A stretch of DNA of 64,000 bases from an uncultured Christensenellaceae bacterium (GCA_910587595.1 CAJULQ010000001.1:434001-498000); one strand, 5' to 3'. Counted from the stretch's first letter, positions 9,140-17,994 are shown. Program-made: numbers and translations. The notes: generated from the letters alone by a model not told the origin.

Positions 9140-9168
9140 TTTACCTTTTGCATGTTTGCATGTATAAT
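9140..9168 (+). promoter_or_regulatory. Promoter of the first MATE gene
   Basis: TTTACC at 9140-9145 and TATAAT at 9163-9168 are 17 bases apart and diverge from the cysK promoter. Confidence 0.7.
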
Positions 9169-9193
9169 AGGGCACGTACGGAAGGTACTGACT

Positions 9194-10693
9194 ATGGATA
9201 CAAAAACACGTAAAGCCAAACGGTCGGGCGCGCAGACCGATCTCACCGTGGGGAGCATCTGGAAAACGGTGCTCAAATTTTCTCTCCCCATTCTGTTTTC
9301 CTATTTATTGCAGACGCTGTATTCGGTGGCCGACGCCGCCATTTGCGGCTACACGCTGAGCGGCAACGAGGTGGCGGGCGTAAACGACACGGGGTCTATC
9401 TCCTTTCTGTTCTTGCAGTTCGCGTTCGGTTGCACGTCGGGCATGAGCGTGGTGATCGCCGAATGCGTAGGCAGGCGCGACCAAGACGCCGTTCGCAAAG
9501 CGTTTGCCGCCCAGATCGTGTTGGGCGCGATCATCTCGGCGGTGCTCACCGTGGCGGCGCTCTTTTCCATCAAGCCGCTTTTGGGCGTGCTCGGCGTGAC
9601 AAACAGCGGCAACGACACCGCCCGCGAAGTATACCGCGCGGCATTCACGTATATAGCCGTTATTTGCGGCGGGCTTGTTACGCAACTGTTTTACAACATT
9701 ATCTGTTGCGTGTTGCGAAGCATCGGCGATTCGCTGACGCCGCTGTTGTTTTTGCTCGGCTCCTCCGTGCTCAACGTGGCGCTCGATCTTTTGCTTATCA
9801 TAGTGTGCAAGATGGGCGTGGCGGGCGCGGCCGCGGCCACCGTGATCTCGCAAGGCTTGGCCGCCGTCGGCTGTTTTATCGCGGCATTCGTGCGCTATCC
9901 GCAATTGCGATTGCACGCGGCCGATTTTAAGGGCATTACGCGCCGCTTGACGGGGCGAACGCTGTGGCAAGGCTTGCCGCTCGGCTTGCAATTCTCGGTG
10001 CTGGCGATCGGTATCATCGTGATGTCTAACGGCGTCATCGCGTTCGATAAAATGCCGGACGGCGGCATGGCGGAAGGCACGCCCGCCCAGCTCGGCTACA
10101 GCGCCGCTTGCAAGGTAGACAATATTTTGTTTATGCCTTTTAACGCTCTCGGCACGGCCATGCTTTCGTTTTGCGGACAAAACCACGGCGCGGGCAATCG
10201 CGACCGTATCAAAAAAGGCACCTCTCAACTTTTGTGTATCGTGCTTATTCTTTCGGCGGTGTGCGGCGGGATCGGCACATTGCTGACCATAAACGGCGCT
10301 TACCAACACCTGTTTTTGGCAAGCGACAAGATCACGGCGCAGTCGGTGCGTTTCGGCAATTTGTATTTACATATCGTGCAACCCGCCTTCTTCTTTTTGG
10401 GCGCGTTGCTCGTGTTGCGCAACGCGGTGCAAGGATTGGCCAAACCGCTCTTCCCCTTTTTGGCGGGCGTGGCCGAACTTGTCGCGCGCGTGGTCGTTTG
10501 CCTAGTGTTGCCTCGCCTTCTAAACGGCGGCGCCATTACGTCCGCCGCCTCGATCACGGCGTTTGCCGGCCTAAGCTTAGCCGATCCGTTGGCTTGGGTG
10601 GCCGCCGACATTCCTTTGCTGATCGCCGCCATACTGTATATCTACAAAAAGCCCAAACAAAAAGCGCCGACCGAAGTCGACGCCGCACCGTAG
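9194..10693 (+). CDS. MATE family efflux transporter
   Basis: A 499-residue membrane protein with about twelve hydrophobic helices and the MATE layout: an N-terminal K-T-V-L-K-F-S-L-P-I-L-F helix, Q-T-L-Y-S-V-A-D-A in helix 2 and the repeated inverted halves. It probably exports cationic compounds or drugs using an ion gradient. I start at 9194, after GGAAGGT and a good promoter, rather than at an ATG 42 bases upstream that precedes the -10 box. Its 3' end meets galM with 9 bases between. Confidence 0.9.
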   Translation: MDTKTRKAKRSGAQTDLTVGSIWKTVLKFSLPILFSYLLQTLYSVADAAICGYTLSGNEVAGVNDTGSISFLFLQFAFGCTSGMSVVIAECVGRRDQDAVRKAFAAQIVLGAIISAVLTVAALFSIKPLLGVLGVTNSGNDTAREVYRAAFTYIAVICGGLVTQLFYNIICCVLRSIGDSLTPLLFLLGSSVLNVALDLLLIIVCKMGVAGAAAATVISQGLAAVGCFIAAFVRYPQLRLHAADFKGITRRLTGRTLWQGLPLGLQFSVLAIGIIVMSNGVIAFDKMPDGGMAEGTPAQLGYSAACKVDNILFMPFNALGTAMLSFCGQNHGAGNRDRIKKGTSQLLCIVLILSAVCGGIGTLLTINGAYQHLFLASDKITAQSVRFGNLYLHIVQPAFFFLGALLVLRNAVQGLAKPLFPFLAGVAELVARVVVCLVLPRLLNGGAITSAASITAFAGLSLADPLAWVAADIPLLIAAILYIYKKPKQKAPTEVDAAP

Positions 10694-10702
10694 CGAATAT
10701 CT

Positions 10703-11737
10703 TTACGGGCACACCGTAAAAACAAACTGCGTTTCTTCATGATAAGGCGCTTGCGGCGTGGTAACGGCGCACGTTTGCGGAAAGCGGCGAATGCCGTCCG
10801 AAAAGCGCTCGCACTCCAAACAAGCCGCCAAATACAGTTGGTCTTTCTGCCCCGTGGGCGACATAGCGAGCTCGGTCTTTGGCATGCTGTTGGAATAAAA
10901 CACAACGCAAGGCGACGTGGTGCGCATCGTAAGTTGTATGCCGCTCGTATCCGAACGCAGCGAGCATGCGTCTTTCGTAAGATCGGGCGCATCCAAAAAA
11001 TATACGTGATCGTAGCCGTGGGTGTATTGTTGCACTTGCGGCTCGTATATTTTTTCGCCGATCTTGCGCGCCGTGCGAAAGTCGGTGGCGTCGGTCACGG
11101 GCACGATGTCCTCCACGATCAAACGTTCGTTGAGTTTGGCCATGCGCGACGCGGCGATAGTCAGCGTGTGCTCCGTAACGCTTTCGCTGAGATCTCCGCC
11201 CACGTTTAGATATACGTGATTGGTAAGATTGAGTAGCGTCGGCTCATCCACTACGCCGTCGTACACTATGGAAAATTTGTTTTCTTTTTCCCACACGCGA
11301 TACGTTACCGTGATGTCCGCATTGCCGAAATACCCGCCCTCGCCGTCGGGCGACCGATAGAAAAATATAACGTCGGTGTATGCGTCGGCGGGCGCCGTAC
11401 GCACCGAAAACACTTGCGCATGTAAGCCCGAAAAACCGCCGTGCAAGTTGTCGGCGCCTTTGTTGTTTTTATCGAGTTGCGCCGTTTTTCCGTTTATAGT
11501 AAACGTTGCGCCGGCGATCCGTCCCGCCGTGCGCCCTATGGTTTTGCCGTAGTAGCATTCGCGGAACAGCCGCTCGTCGGCGGGACGCATGGTGACCACG
11601 CGTTGTTTGCCATCCTTGTCGGGCACGCTTATCTCGCGGATAGACGCGCCCAAATCACACAGCGCCAACCGCAGTCCCGCTTGGTTTTGCAAAACGATCT
11701 CGCTGCAACCGTTGTTCTCTTTGGATACAATCTGCAT
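10703..11737 (-). CDS. galM: Aldose 1-epimerase (galactose mutarotase)
   Basis: A 344-residue mutarotase that converts beta-D-galactose into the alpha anomer used by galactokinase. Family signatures are G-R-x-A-G-R-I near residue 70, N-L-H-G-G near residue 98, and L-T-N-H-V-Y-L-N near residue 175, which carries a catalytic histidine. The start is supported by AAAAGGAGAG. It is the last gene of a galK-galE-galM cluster with 12 bases between galE and galM. Confidence 0.92.
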   Translation of the reverse strand: MQIVSKENNGCSEIVLQNQAGLRLALCDLGASIREISVPDKDGKQRVVTMRPADERLFRECYYGKTIGRTAGRIAGATFTINGKTAQLDKNNKGADNLHGGFSGLHAQVFSVRTAPADAYTDVIFFYRSPDGEGGYFGNADITVTYRVWEKENKFSIVYDGVVDEPTLLNLTNHVYLNVGGDLSESVTEHTLTIAASRMAKLNERLIVEDIVPVTDATDFRTARKIGEKIYEPQVQQYTHGYDHVYFLDAPDLTKDACSLRSDTSGIQLTMRTTSPCVVFYSNSMPKTELAMSPTGQKDQLYLAACLECERFSDGIRRFPQTCAVTTPQAPYHEETQFVFTVCP

Positions 11738-11749
11738 ATTCTCTCCTTT

Positions 11750-12763
11750 TCAGCCGTTGTAGCCGTTGGGGTTTTGGCTTTGCCACTTCCACAGCGACGC
11801 GCACATTTCGTCGATACCCGCTTGCGCTTGCCAACCCAATTCCTTTTTGGCTTTGGAGGCGTCGGCATAGCACGCGGCGATATCGCCCGCGCGGCGCGGC
11901 TTTATGCTGTACGGCAACGTACGCCCGCATGCTTTTTCAAACGCGTGCACCACGTCTAACACACTGTACCCCACGCCCGTGCCGAGGTTATACACGTGCA
12001 CGCCTTTTTTGCCGATCTTATCGATGGCGGCCACGTGCCCTTTGGCCAGATCCACCACGTGGATATAGTCGCGCACGCCCGTGCCGTCGTGGGTGTCGTA
12101 GTCGTTACCGAACACGCCCACTTCCTTGAGTTCGCCGATCGCCACTTTGGCGATATACGGCGTTAGATTGTTGGGAATGCCTTTGGGGTCCTCGCCGATC
12201 GTCCCGCTTTCGTGCGCGCCCACGGGGTTAAAGTAGCGCAACAGCACCACCGTCCAATCGTTGTCGGACGCATACACGTCTTTAAGCATGATCTCTTGGA
12301 AGAATTTAGACGACCCGTAGGGGTTTGTCGTGCCGCCCACACGGCACGTTTCGTCGAGCGGCAACCGTTCGGGCGTGCCGTATACCGTGGCGCTCGAAGA
12401 AAACACGATGCGTTTAACGTTGTGCGCGCGCATAGCGTTCAAAAGCACCAACGTGCCGCCGATGTTGTTGTCGTAATATTCAATGGGTTTTGCGCACGAT
12501 TCGCCCACCGCTTTGAGCCCCGCAAAGTGTATCACCCAATCCACCGACTGTTCGGCGAAAATTTTGTCCATGAGCTTTGCGTCGCGTATGTCGCCTTTAT
12601 ACAGCGTTATCTTTTTGCCGGCGATCTTTTCCACCCGCCGCAAACTTTCGGGCGAGGCGTTGCAAAAGTTGTCTACCACCGCCACGTCGTGGCCGTCGTT
12701 CAACAGTTCCACGCAAGTATGCGACCCGATATAGCCGGCGCCGCCCGTTACAAGAATTTTCAT
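11750..12763 (-). CDS. galE: UDP-glucose 4-epimerase
   Basis: A 337-residue short-chain dehydrogenase-type epimerase interconverting UDP-galactose and UDP-glucose. The NAD-binding G-G-A-G-Y-I-G-S-H is at residues 7-15, and the catalytic Y-x-x-x-K is seen in N-P-Y-G-S-S-K-F near residue 150, with S-S-S-A-T-V-Y just before. The ribosome binding site AAAGGAG and spacing are good. It lies between galK (47 bases upstream) and galM, and UDP-sugars could also come from galU at 24.1-25.0 kb. Confidence 0.95.
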   Translation of the reverse strand: MKILVTGGAGYIGSHTCVELLNDGHDVAVVDNFCNASPESLRRVEKIAGKKITLYKGDIRDAKLMDKIFAEQSVDWVIHFAGLKAVGESCAKPIEYYDNNIGGTLVLLNAMRAHNVKRIVFSSSATVYGTPERLPLDETCRVGGTTNPYGSSKFFQEIMLKDVYASDNDWTVVLLRYFNPVGAHESGTIGEDPKGIPNNLTPYIAKVAIGELKEVGVFGNDYDTHDGTGVRDYIHVVDLAKGHVAAIDKIGKKGVHVYNLGTGVGYSVLDVVHAFEKACGRTLPYSIKPRRAGDIAACYADASKAKKELGWQAQAGIDEMCASLWKWQSQNPNGYNG

Positions 12764-12810
12764 GTCCTTCTCTCCTTTGCCCTATGGCCACACGTTCGCG
12801 TTTTAGCGCT

Positions 12811-13935
12811 TTATAATTTTTCCACCACGATACCGTCGGCAATGTCGGTGTCGTAAAAAGACGCCGAAAAATAGGTGCTCGCCTCATACTTTTTGCCCAC
12901 ATAGGCGATAAAGTCTTTTACGCCCTCTTTTTGCACCAGCGAGATAGTACAGCCGCCGAATCCGCCGCCCGTCATACGCGAGCCGAGGCAAGCGGGGTGA
13001 CTTTGCGCCGCCGCCGCCAGCGCATCCAATTCTTTGCCCGTCACTTCGTATAGATCGCGCAACGACGCATGCGACGCGTTCAAAAGCTGTCCGAGCAAGG
13101 CCGTATCGCCGCTTTTCATGGCTTGTTCCGCCTTGCGCACGCGGTCGCATTCTTCCACCACGTGGCGCGCGCGGTCGTAGATCTTGCCCGACAGCAGATA
13201 GCCGCATTGGGCAAACGTTTGGGGCGTCAAGTCGGCCAAGCAAGAAATGTCGGCCGCTTGTTGCAATGTTGCCAGCGCCTCGTCCGTTTCGGCGCGGCGC
13301 TCGTTGTATTTACTGTCTGCCAAGCTGTGCGGCTTGTTGCAATTGGCGATCACGAACACGCAATCGCCCAGCGCCACGGGCACGTATTCGCACGACAGCG
13401 TTTTGCAGTCAAGCAACATCGCATGCCCTTTTTTGCCGCATGCCGACGCGTATTGATCCATGATGCCGCAATTGACGCCCGCATATTCGCGCTCCGCCTT
13501 TTGCGCCGTCAACGCGATCTCCACGGGGTCTATCTTCTCGCCCGCCGCCGTGGCAAGCGCCGCAATGGTGGAAACCTCGATGGCCGCGCTCGAACTCAAA
13601 CCGCTACCAAACGGCACCGTGCAATCTTGCACCATGTCGCACCCCACAAGCTTGTGTCCGGCGTTTCGCCACAACAGCGCGCTGCCCGCTTGGTAGTTGC
13701 CGTACGGGATATCGCGGTATTTCTCCAGCGCGTTAAGGTCGAGCGTCACTTCGTCGGGCAACGTCGTCCAACGCAAACGAATAGTGTTTGTGCCGTTGGG
13801 ACGCACGTATACCGTGTTGCGCATAGACAGCGCCGCCGGAAAAACCTTGCCGCCGCAATAGTCCACGTGCTCGCCGATGATGTTGACTCTGCCCGCCGCC
13901 GATACCTTCCAAGTATACTCTTTCTCGTTCACCAT
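12811..13935 (-). CDS. galK: Galactokinase
   Basis: A 374-residue GHMP kinase that phosphorylates galactose to galactose 1-phosphate. The galactokinase signature G-R-V-N-I-I-G-E-H-V-D-Y is near residue 15, the ATP-binding G-S-G-L-S-S-S-A-A is near residue 110, and the C-terminal G-G-G-F-G-G-C-T motif is present. I place the start at 13935 (ATG, GGAG 8 bases upstream) rather than at a GTG five codons earlier. The cluster lacks galT, so galactose 1-phosphate must be processed by an enzyme encoded elsewhere or by a phosphorylase-type route. Confidence 0.95.
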   Translation of the reverse strand: MVNEKEYTWKVSAAGRVNIIGEHVDYCGGKVFPAALSMRNTVYVRPNGTNTIRLRWTTLPDEVTLDLNALEKYRDIPYGNYQAGSALLWRNAGHKLVGCDMVQDCTVPFGSGLSSSAAIEVSTIAALATAAGEKIDPVEIALTAQKAEREYAGVNCGIMDQYASACGKKGHAMLLDCKTLSCEYVPVALGDCVFVIANCNKPHSLADSKYNERRAETDEALATLQQAADISCLADLTPQTFAQCGYLLSGKIYDRARHVVEECDRVRKAEQAMKSGDTALLGQLLNASHASLRDLYEVTGKELDALAAAAQSHPACLGSRMTGGGFGGCTISLVQKEGVKDFIAYVGKKYEASTYFSASFYDTDIADGIVVEKL

Positions 13936-14003
13936 TTGTGTTCTCCGCACTCGTATTTATTCATTTGACCGCTTGCGGCAAATTTTGGTGCCGCTTCCTT
14001 TTC

Positions 14004-14032
14004 ATAATACCGCAGAATGCAATTTTTGTCAA
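14004..14032 (-). promoter_or_regulatory. Promoter of the galKEM operon
   Basis: On the minus strand TTGACA (14027-14032) and TATTAT (14004-14009) are 17 bases apart, pointing to galK with a leader of about 60 bases. Confidence 0.8.
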
Positions 14033-14062
14033 CACAAATGTCGTTTGATACGCACGTTTTTG

Positions 14063-14091
14063 TTGACTATTTTTTACAACCGTGCTATGCT
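14063..14091 (+). promoter_or_regulatory. Promoter of the pnuC-type gene
   Basis: TTGACT at 14063-14068 and TATGCT at 14086-14091 are 17 bases apart, with TGC immediately before the -10 box. It diverges from the gal promoter. Confidence 0.7.
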
Positions 14092-14097
14092 TACAGC

Positions 14098-14202
14098 GTA
14101 AACAAACTGCCACCGGGTAGTGAAGTGCTTTGGCGCTCGAACGCGTATCGTTAGGTCTTTGAAGATATGCGGTGCGGGCGCTTTTTTACGAGAATATCGC
14201 CC
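14098..14202 (+). other. Possibly structured leader of the pnuC-type gene
   Basis: About 105 transcribed bases precede the ATG at 14203. They can form a hairpin CTGCC-ACCG-GGTAG, a second short hairpin AGTGC-TTTG-GCGCT, and a longer-range CACCG/CGGTG pairing near 14170, and no good ribosome binding site is visible. I could not match it to a riboswitch class that I know. Confidence 0.3.
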
Positions 14203-14961
14203 ATGGAATTAAAGCAAAAACAAAGTAAAAATCCGTTCAAACTCTTGCGACCGTTCGACATTGCGCTGTGGAGCGTTTCGGTGCTCGTCATAACGCTTTC
14301 GTTCGTCTTTTCGCCTCGCAAAGATCCGCTCACGCTATGCTCCTCTTTGGTGGGCGTTTCGTCGCTCGTCTTTATCGCCAAAGGCAATATTTGGGGGCAG
14401 ATCCTCATGATCGCCTTTGCCCTATCGTACGGCGTCGTTTCGTTCTTCTTTCGCTATTGGGGCGAGATGATCACCTATCTGTGCATGTCGTTGCCCGCCG
14501 CCGTGTTCTCGCTTGTTTCGTGGATCCGTCACCCGTTCGAACAATCGCAACAAGTGGCGGTAGGCTCTCTAAACGCCAAAAAAGTGACGGGCGTGGCTTT
14601 ACTATCCGCCGCTGCCACCGCCGCGTTTTATTTCATTTTGCGCGCGCTCGAAACGCCAAACTTGCTATTCAGCACGCTGTCGGTAACCACCAGCGTGTTG
14701 GCCGCCGCGCTTTCTTTTTTGCGCAGCCCGTTTTACGCCCTCGCCTATACGGGCAACGACCTTGTTCTCATCGTTTTGTGGTCGCTCGCCGCCTATGCCG
14801 ACATGTCGTATTTTCCCATGATTTTTTGTTTCGTCATGTTTCTTTTCAACGATATAAACGGCTTTGTCAATTGGCGCTTGCGCTTAAAACGCCAACGCGC
14901 CGCTTTGGCCGCACAAACCGCCGCGACGCCGTGCGAAACAAGCGACCCGCAAAATTCCTGA
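14203..14961 (+). CDS. PnuC family nicotinamide riboside-type transporter
   Basis: A 252-residue membrane protein with about seven hydrophobic segments and the PnuC C-terminal signature, here F-N-D-I-N-G-F-V-N-W-R-L-R. PnuC proteins facilitate uptake of nicotinamide riboside or related vitamin precursors. The start at 14203 gives the normal family N-terminus (a short charged segment and then the first helix). An ATG at 14167 in the same frame cannot be excluded, because neither start has a clear ribosome binding site. The substrate (nicotinamide riboside, thiamine or riboflavin) cannot be told from sequence alone. Confidence 0.8.
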   Translation: MELKQKQSKNPFKLLRPFDIALWSVSVLVITLSFVFSPRKDPLTLCSSLVGVSSLVFIAKGNIWGQILMIAFALSYGVVSFFFRYWGEMITYLCMSLPAAVFSLVSWIRHPFEQSQQVAVGSLNAKKVTGVALLSAAATAAFYFILRALETPNLLFSTLSVTTSVLAAALSFLRSPFYALAYTGNDLVLIVLWSLAAYADMSYFPMIFCFVMFLFNDINGFVNWRLRLKRQRAALAAQTAATPCETSDPQNS

Positions 14962-14980
14962 TATAATCTCCGCCAAACGT

Positions 14981-15010
14981 TTGACAAATCGCACGCATGT
15001 TTAGTATAAT
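14981..15010 (+). promoter_or_regulatory. Promoter of tRNA-Leu
   Basis: TTGACA at 14981-14986 and TATAAT at 15005-15010 are 18 bases apart, directly in front of the tRNA gene. Confidence 0.8.
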
Positions 15011-15021
15011 GGATAGGCTGA

Positions 15022-15104
15022 GCGGTCGTGGTGGAATTGGCAGACACGCAAGACTAAGGATCTTGTGGGCGACCATGCAGGTTCAAGTCCTGTCGACCGC
15101 ACCA
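15022..15104 (+). tRNA. tRNA-Leu (anticodon AAG)
   Basis: A class II tRNA with a 7-base acceptor stem GCGGTCG/CGACCGC, a D arm with A-A-T-T-G-G-C-A-G, an anticodon stem CAAGA/TCTTG around the loop CTAAGGA (U33, then anticodon A-A-G), a variable arm of about 11 bases, a T arm GCAGG-TTCAAGT-CCTGT and an encoded CCA end. The long variable arm and loop identify leucine. Anticodon A34 is uncommon in bacteria outside tRNA-Arg(ACG), and would need deamination to inosine to read CUC. Confidence 0.93.
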
Positions 15105-15191
15105 AGTTTTAATAGCTTGAACTTCTTTACCGTTAAAAGAACGTTCGGGCTATTTTGCTTCATGGAAGAATTTGAGAACTTCCGAGCATAG

Positions 15192-15229
15192 AAAAACGCC
15201 GATAGAGTTTGTTTGCCCTATCGGCGTTT
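15192..15229 (-). terminator. Terminator of the SPFH/zinc-ribbon pair
   Basis: A 12-base perfect stem (15194-15205 with 15218-15229) is followed on the minus strand by a T run. It lies about 30 bases past the stop codon of the SPFH gene. Confidence 0.8.
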
Positions 15230-15259
15230 GCCGTTTATACTATTTTATGTAATGCCGAA

Positions 15260-16249
15260 TCATCCATTTAACTTTTGCCCGCATTCGGGACAAAAGTTTG
15301 CGCCCGCGACAATCGGCTTTCCGCACCGAGAGCAAAATTTGGGTATGGGATTGCCGCATTCGGCGCAGAACTTGCTGCCGGCCCGAATCGGTTTTCGGCA
15401 TACGGAACAAATACCCGACGGAGCCACGGTATTTGCCGAAAATACTTCTTTGCCAAGCACACTACCGACACCGACGCCGAGAATTGTCCCCGCAGTCCCG
15501 TTTCCCGCCGCCGCTTTTAAGGCGTCTGCCTGCGCAATTTTAGCATACACGTCCACGTTGTTTCGCATAAGCCCAAGCCTTGCGTTTTCGTCCACGGCTT
15601 TTTCCAACTCGGGCGGAACGGAAAGATTCTCTATTTCGAATGCGGTCAGTGTGATGCCGAGTTCGCCGCAACGTGCCGCAACGGATTTTTTCACCTCTTC
15701 ACTCAGTTCGGCATATTTAGACGTCATATCCGAAAGGCTTACGTTACAAGTCGCAAATGCAGACGAAATGTTTCCCACAAGCAAAGTACGCAAAGCCTTA
15801 TTCAACTTGTTCGTTTCGTAGCATTCCGCCATACCCGCAACCGACGCAAGAAACAATGCGGGATCTGTAATTTTGAACGAATATGCTCCGTTTCCTCTCA
15901 GTCTTATAATGCCGTATTCCGTTTGTACGGGAACGGGATTCGACGTTCCCCACCGTATTCCCGCAATCTCCTTTAGGTTAATAAAATAGATCTCGGATTT
16001 GAACGGTGTTTCGAATCCGTATTTCCAAGCAAGCAGTTTACTGACAATAGGTAAACTGTCGGTGTTGAGTCTATACGTTCCCGCGCCGAACACATCCGCT
16101 GTTTTGCCTTTGTCGCAAAAGACGGCCGCTTGACTTTCTCGCACGGTAAGCGAAGATCCTTTTTTGATCACGTTGTCTTTCATGTCGAACTTTTGCACCA
16201 ACGTTTCGTCGTCGAATGCATGCAGCTCTATTATTTTAAGCATTCCCAT
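15260..16249 (-). CDS. SPFH domain protein with C-terminal zinc ribbons (YdjI-like)
   Basis: A 329-residue protein. Residues about 20-235 form an SPFH/band-7-like domain of the type also called virion core protein. After an alanine/glycine-rich linker the C-terminus has double zinc ribbons with four C-x2-C pairs (I-C-S-V-C, F-C-A-E-C, F-C-S-R-C, F-C-P-E-C). In Bacillus subtilis the relative YdjI works with YdjG and YdjH in a PspA-linked envelope stress module. The neighbour 14 bases upstream is YdjG-like, so the pair probably forms part of a membrane-associated complex, but no pspA is present here. AAAGGA sets the start. Confidence 0.8.
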   Translation of the reverse strand: MGMLKIIELHAFDDETLVQKFDMKDNVIKKGSSLTVRESQAAVFCDKGKTADVFGAGTYRLNTDSLPIVSKLLAWKYGFETPFKSEIYFINLKEIAGIRWGTSNPVPVQTEYGIIRLRGNGAYSFKITDPALFLASVAGMAECYETNKLNKALRTLLVGNISSAFATCNVSLSDMTSKYAELSEEVKKSVAARCGELGITLTAFEIENLSVPPELEKAVDENARLGLMRNNVDVYAKIAQADALKAAAGNGTAGTILGVGVGSVLGKEVFSANTVAPSGICSVCRKPIRAGSKFCAECGNPIPKFCSRCGKPIVAGANFCPECGQKLNG

Positions 16250-16263
16250 ATCTATATTTCCTT

Positions 16264-17892
16264 TTATTCGTTAAACGCCATCGTTTTTATTGCGTGTTCG
16301 AAAATCGGCGCCCAATACCATCTGTCTTTACCGAGACAGTTCCAACTGCCGATACCTTGTTTCCCGTCCAACGAGAAGAAAAACATTGCGTTATATATAG
16401 GCTGGTCAATGGCAACCGAAATAAAATCGACAAAGAAAATATTGCCGCTTGACGCGATGATTTTCGCTTCTCCGAATTTGGCCGAAGGGAGCGAGTTTTT
16501 CAACATAGCGAGCATTTGCTTACCGAAAGCCGCAACGTCTTCGCGATTGAGCGAACCGCCGAAATTCACGTTCAGATTCACCGTTGCGTCGGGCGTAGTA
16601 TATATGTAACGCGGCGCATTTGCGGGATATTTGATACGGCGCAATTCGTCCGACATCACTTCGAAACTTTCGGGCATTACGGCGGTGATTTTGCCGTCCG
16701 CTATACGCGCCCGTACGAACTTTACATCGGGCAGTTCGCTTCCCTGCGGCATATCCGCGCGGATATTTTCATAGTTTATGCCTCCCACAGTGCAGTCGAG
16801 CGCGTTACCTTTTACGATGAAAGTCGTTCCGCATGCCGGGCAGTACGCGGTCTTTCCGTTGCCGTCAAGCACAATGGAACTGCCGCATTGCGTGCATATA
16901 AGTGCTTCGAGTTCGTTTGCGCGCCGAATTTCTATTCCGTCGGTTTTGCCGCCAATATTGCCGCACGACAAGCACGCTCCGTTTTCATCGAGCGCGCCGC
17001 CGCAAGCGGGACAAATATTGGCATCCAGCCGCTCGCCGTCCGAAATTTTTATTTTGATTTCCGCATCGGAAAGTATATCGACGAAATCGCTCTTTGCTTT
17101 GACCATCGGCTTTGCATCACCGCGATTGAATTTGCGCTCTCCTTTAACATAAATTTCGCCTTGCGGGATATCGGTCTTTTTCGCAATAATCTCAAACGCT
17201 TCAATCAAATTATCGGTCAATCTGTTAAAATATCCGCCGATATCTCTGCCGCGCACAAATGCGCAGTAAACGATTTCCTTGTCTGTCTGATAACCGTTGG
17301 GCTGCTCTAAACGCACGGTCACAAAGTAAGCGTTTTTGTAATCGATAACATCCGAGTATCCCGCAGGAACAACGTCCACGCTGAATGCGGAATATTTGTG
17401 TTTAAGTTGCAATACCCACATTTTAAGCTTATTGAACAAAACACGGTCATCGATCTCATCAATCAGTTTTGCGCGTTTGGCATAATTTTTCAATATCCCG
17501 TGCGCTTTTGCAAAGCCGTACTGCTCCGTGACTGCATAGCAATAATAGGCTTTTTTCTCGTCATGATACGGACTCTTTTTATCACCGTAAAGAAAACAAC
17601 CGACAAGCGCACAATCGCAGTTTACGTTGTCCAACGCATTGTCAAGATACTTCAAATCATTGTCCGTAATCGAATTATTCCGCAAGCGACATAAAACATA
17701 ATGCGCACAGGCGTTATCGTCGCCGTTAAGCAAAAGGTTCATCAGTTCTTCTTCCGACGCCTTAAAGTAATCGATCGAGGACTTGCAATAAACTTCCCTA
17801 TCATGCTCCGTATCGCATTTTATCGCTTTCAAATATTTTCCGGTAACTTTTTTTACAAAAGCCATCGCCTTTTTATTTTGCTTTTCAATCAT
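16264..17892 (-). CDS. Zinc-ribbon protein, YdjG-like
   Basis: A 542-residue protein. The N-terminal half (about 1-300) is helical and unassigned. The middle has two zinc ribbons: C-P-A-C-G...C-L-S-C-G near residue 310 and C-T-Q-C-G...C-P-A-C-G near residue 345, the second of TFIIB type. The C-terminal 150 residues form a separate domain that I do not recognise. I start at ATG 17892; a TTG 102 bases upstream lies on the -35 box and is rejected. It shares the operon with the SPFH gene, which supports a YdjG-like role. Codon usage is more AT-rich than in the flanking housekeeping genes. Confidence 0.65.
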   Translation of the reverse strand: MIEKQNKKAMAFVKKVTGKYLKAIKCDTEHDREVYCKSSIDYFKASEEELMNLLLNGDDNACAHYVLCRLRNNSITDNDLKYLDNALDNVNCDCALVGCFLYGDKKSPYHDEKKAYYCYAVTEQYGFAKAHGILKNYAKRAKLIDEIDDRVLFNKLKMWVLQLKHKYSAFSVDVVPAGYSDVIDYKNAYFVTVRLEQPNGYQTDKEIVYCAFVRGRDIGGYFNRLTDNLIEAFEIIAKKTDIPQGEIYVKGERKFNRGDAKPMVKAKSDFVDILSDAEIKIKISDGERLDANICPACGGALDENGACLSCGNIGGKTDGIEIRRANELEALICTQCGSSIVLDGNGKTAYCPACGTTFIVKGNALDCTVGGINYENIRADMPQGSELPDVKFVRARIADGKITAVMPESFEVMSDELRRIKYPANAPRYIYTTPDATVNLNVNFGGSLNREDVAAFGKQMLAMLKNSLPSAKFGEAKIIASSGNIFFVDFISVAIDQPIYNAMFFFSLDGKQGIGSWNCLGKDRWYWAPIFEHAIKTMAFNE

Positions 17893-17965
17893 TCGCTTAT
17901 ATCTCTTATTTCCGTAAATCCATTGCGGATGCAACCGTATTTTCGGTACATAGGATACCGCATAA

Positions 17966-17994
17966 ATTATAACACTTTTATGATCGCATTGCAA
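17966..17994 (-). promoter_or_regulatory. Promoter of the zinc-ribbon/SPFH operon
   Basis: On the minus strand TTGCAA (17989-17994) and TATAAT (17966-17971) are 17 bases apart, leading into a leader of about 70 bases. Confidence 0.7.
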
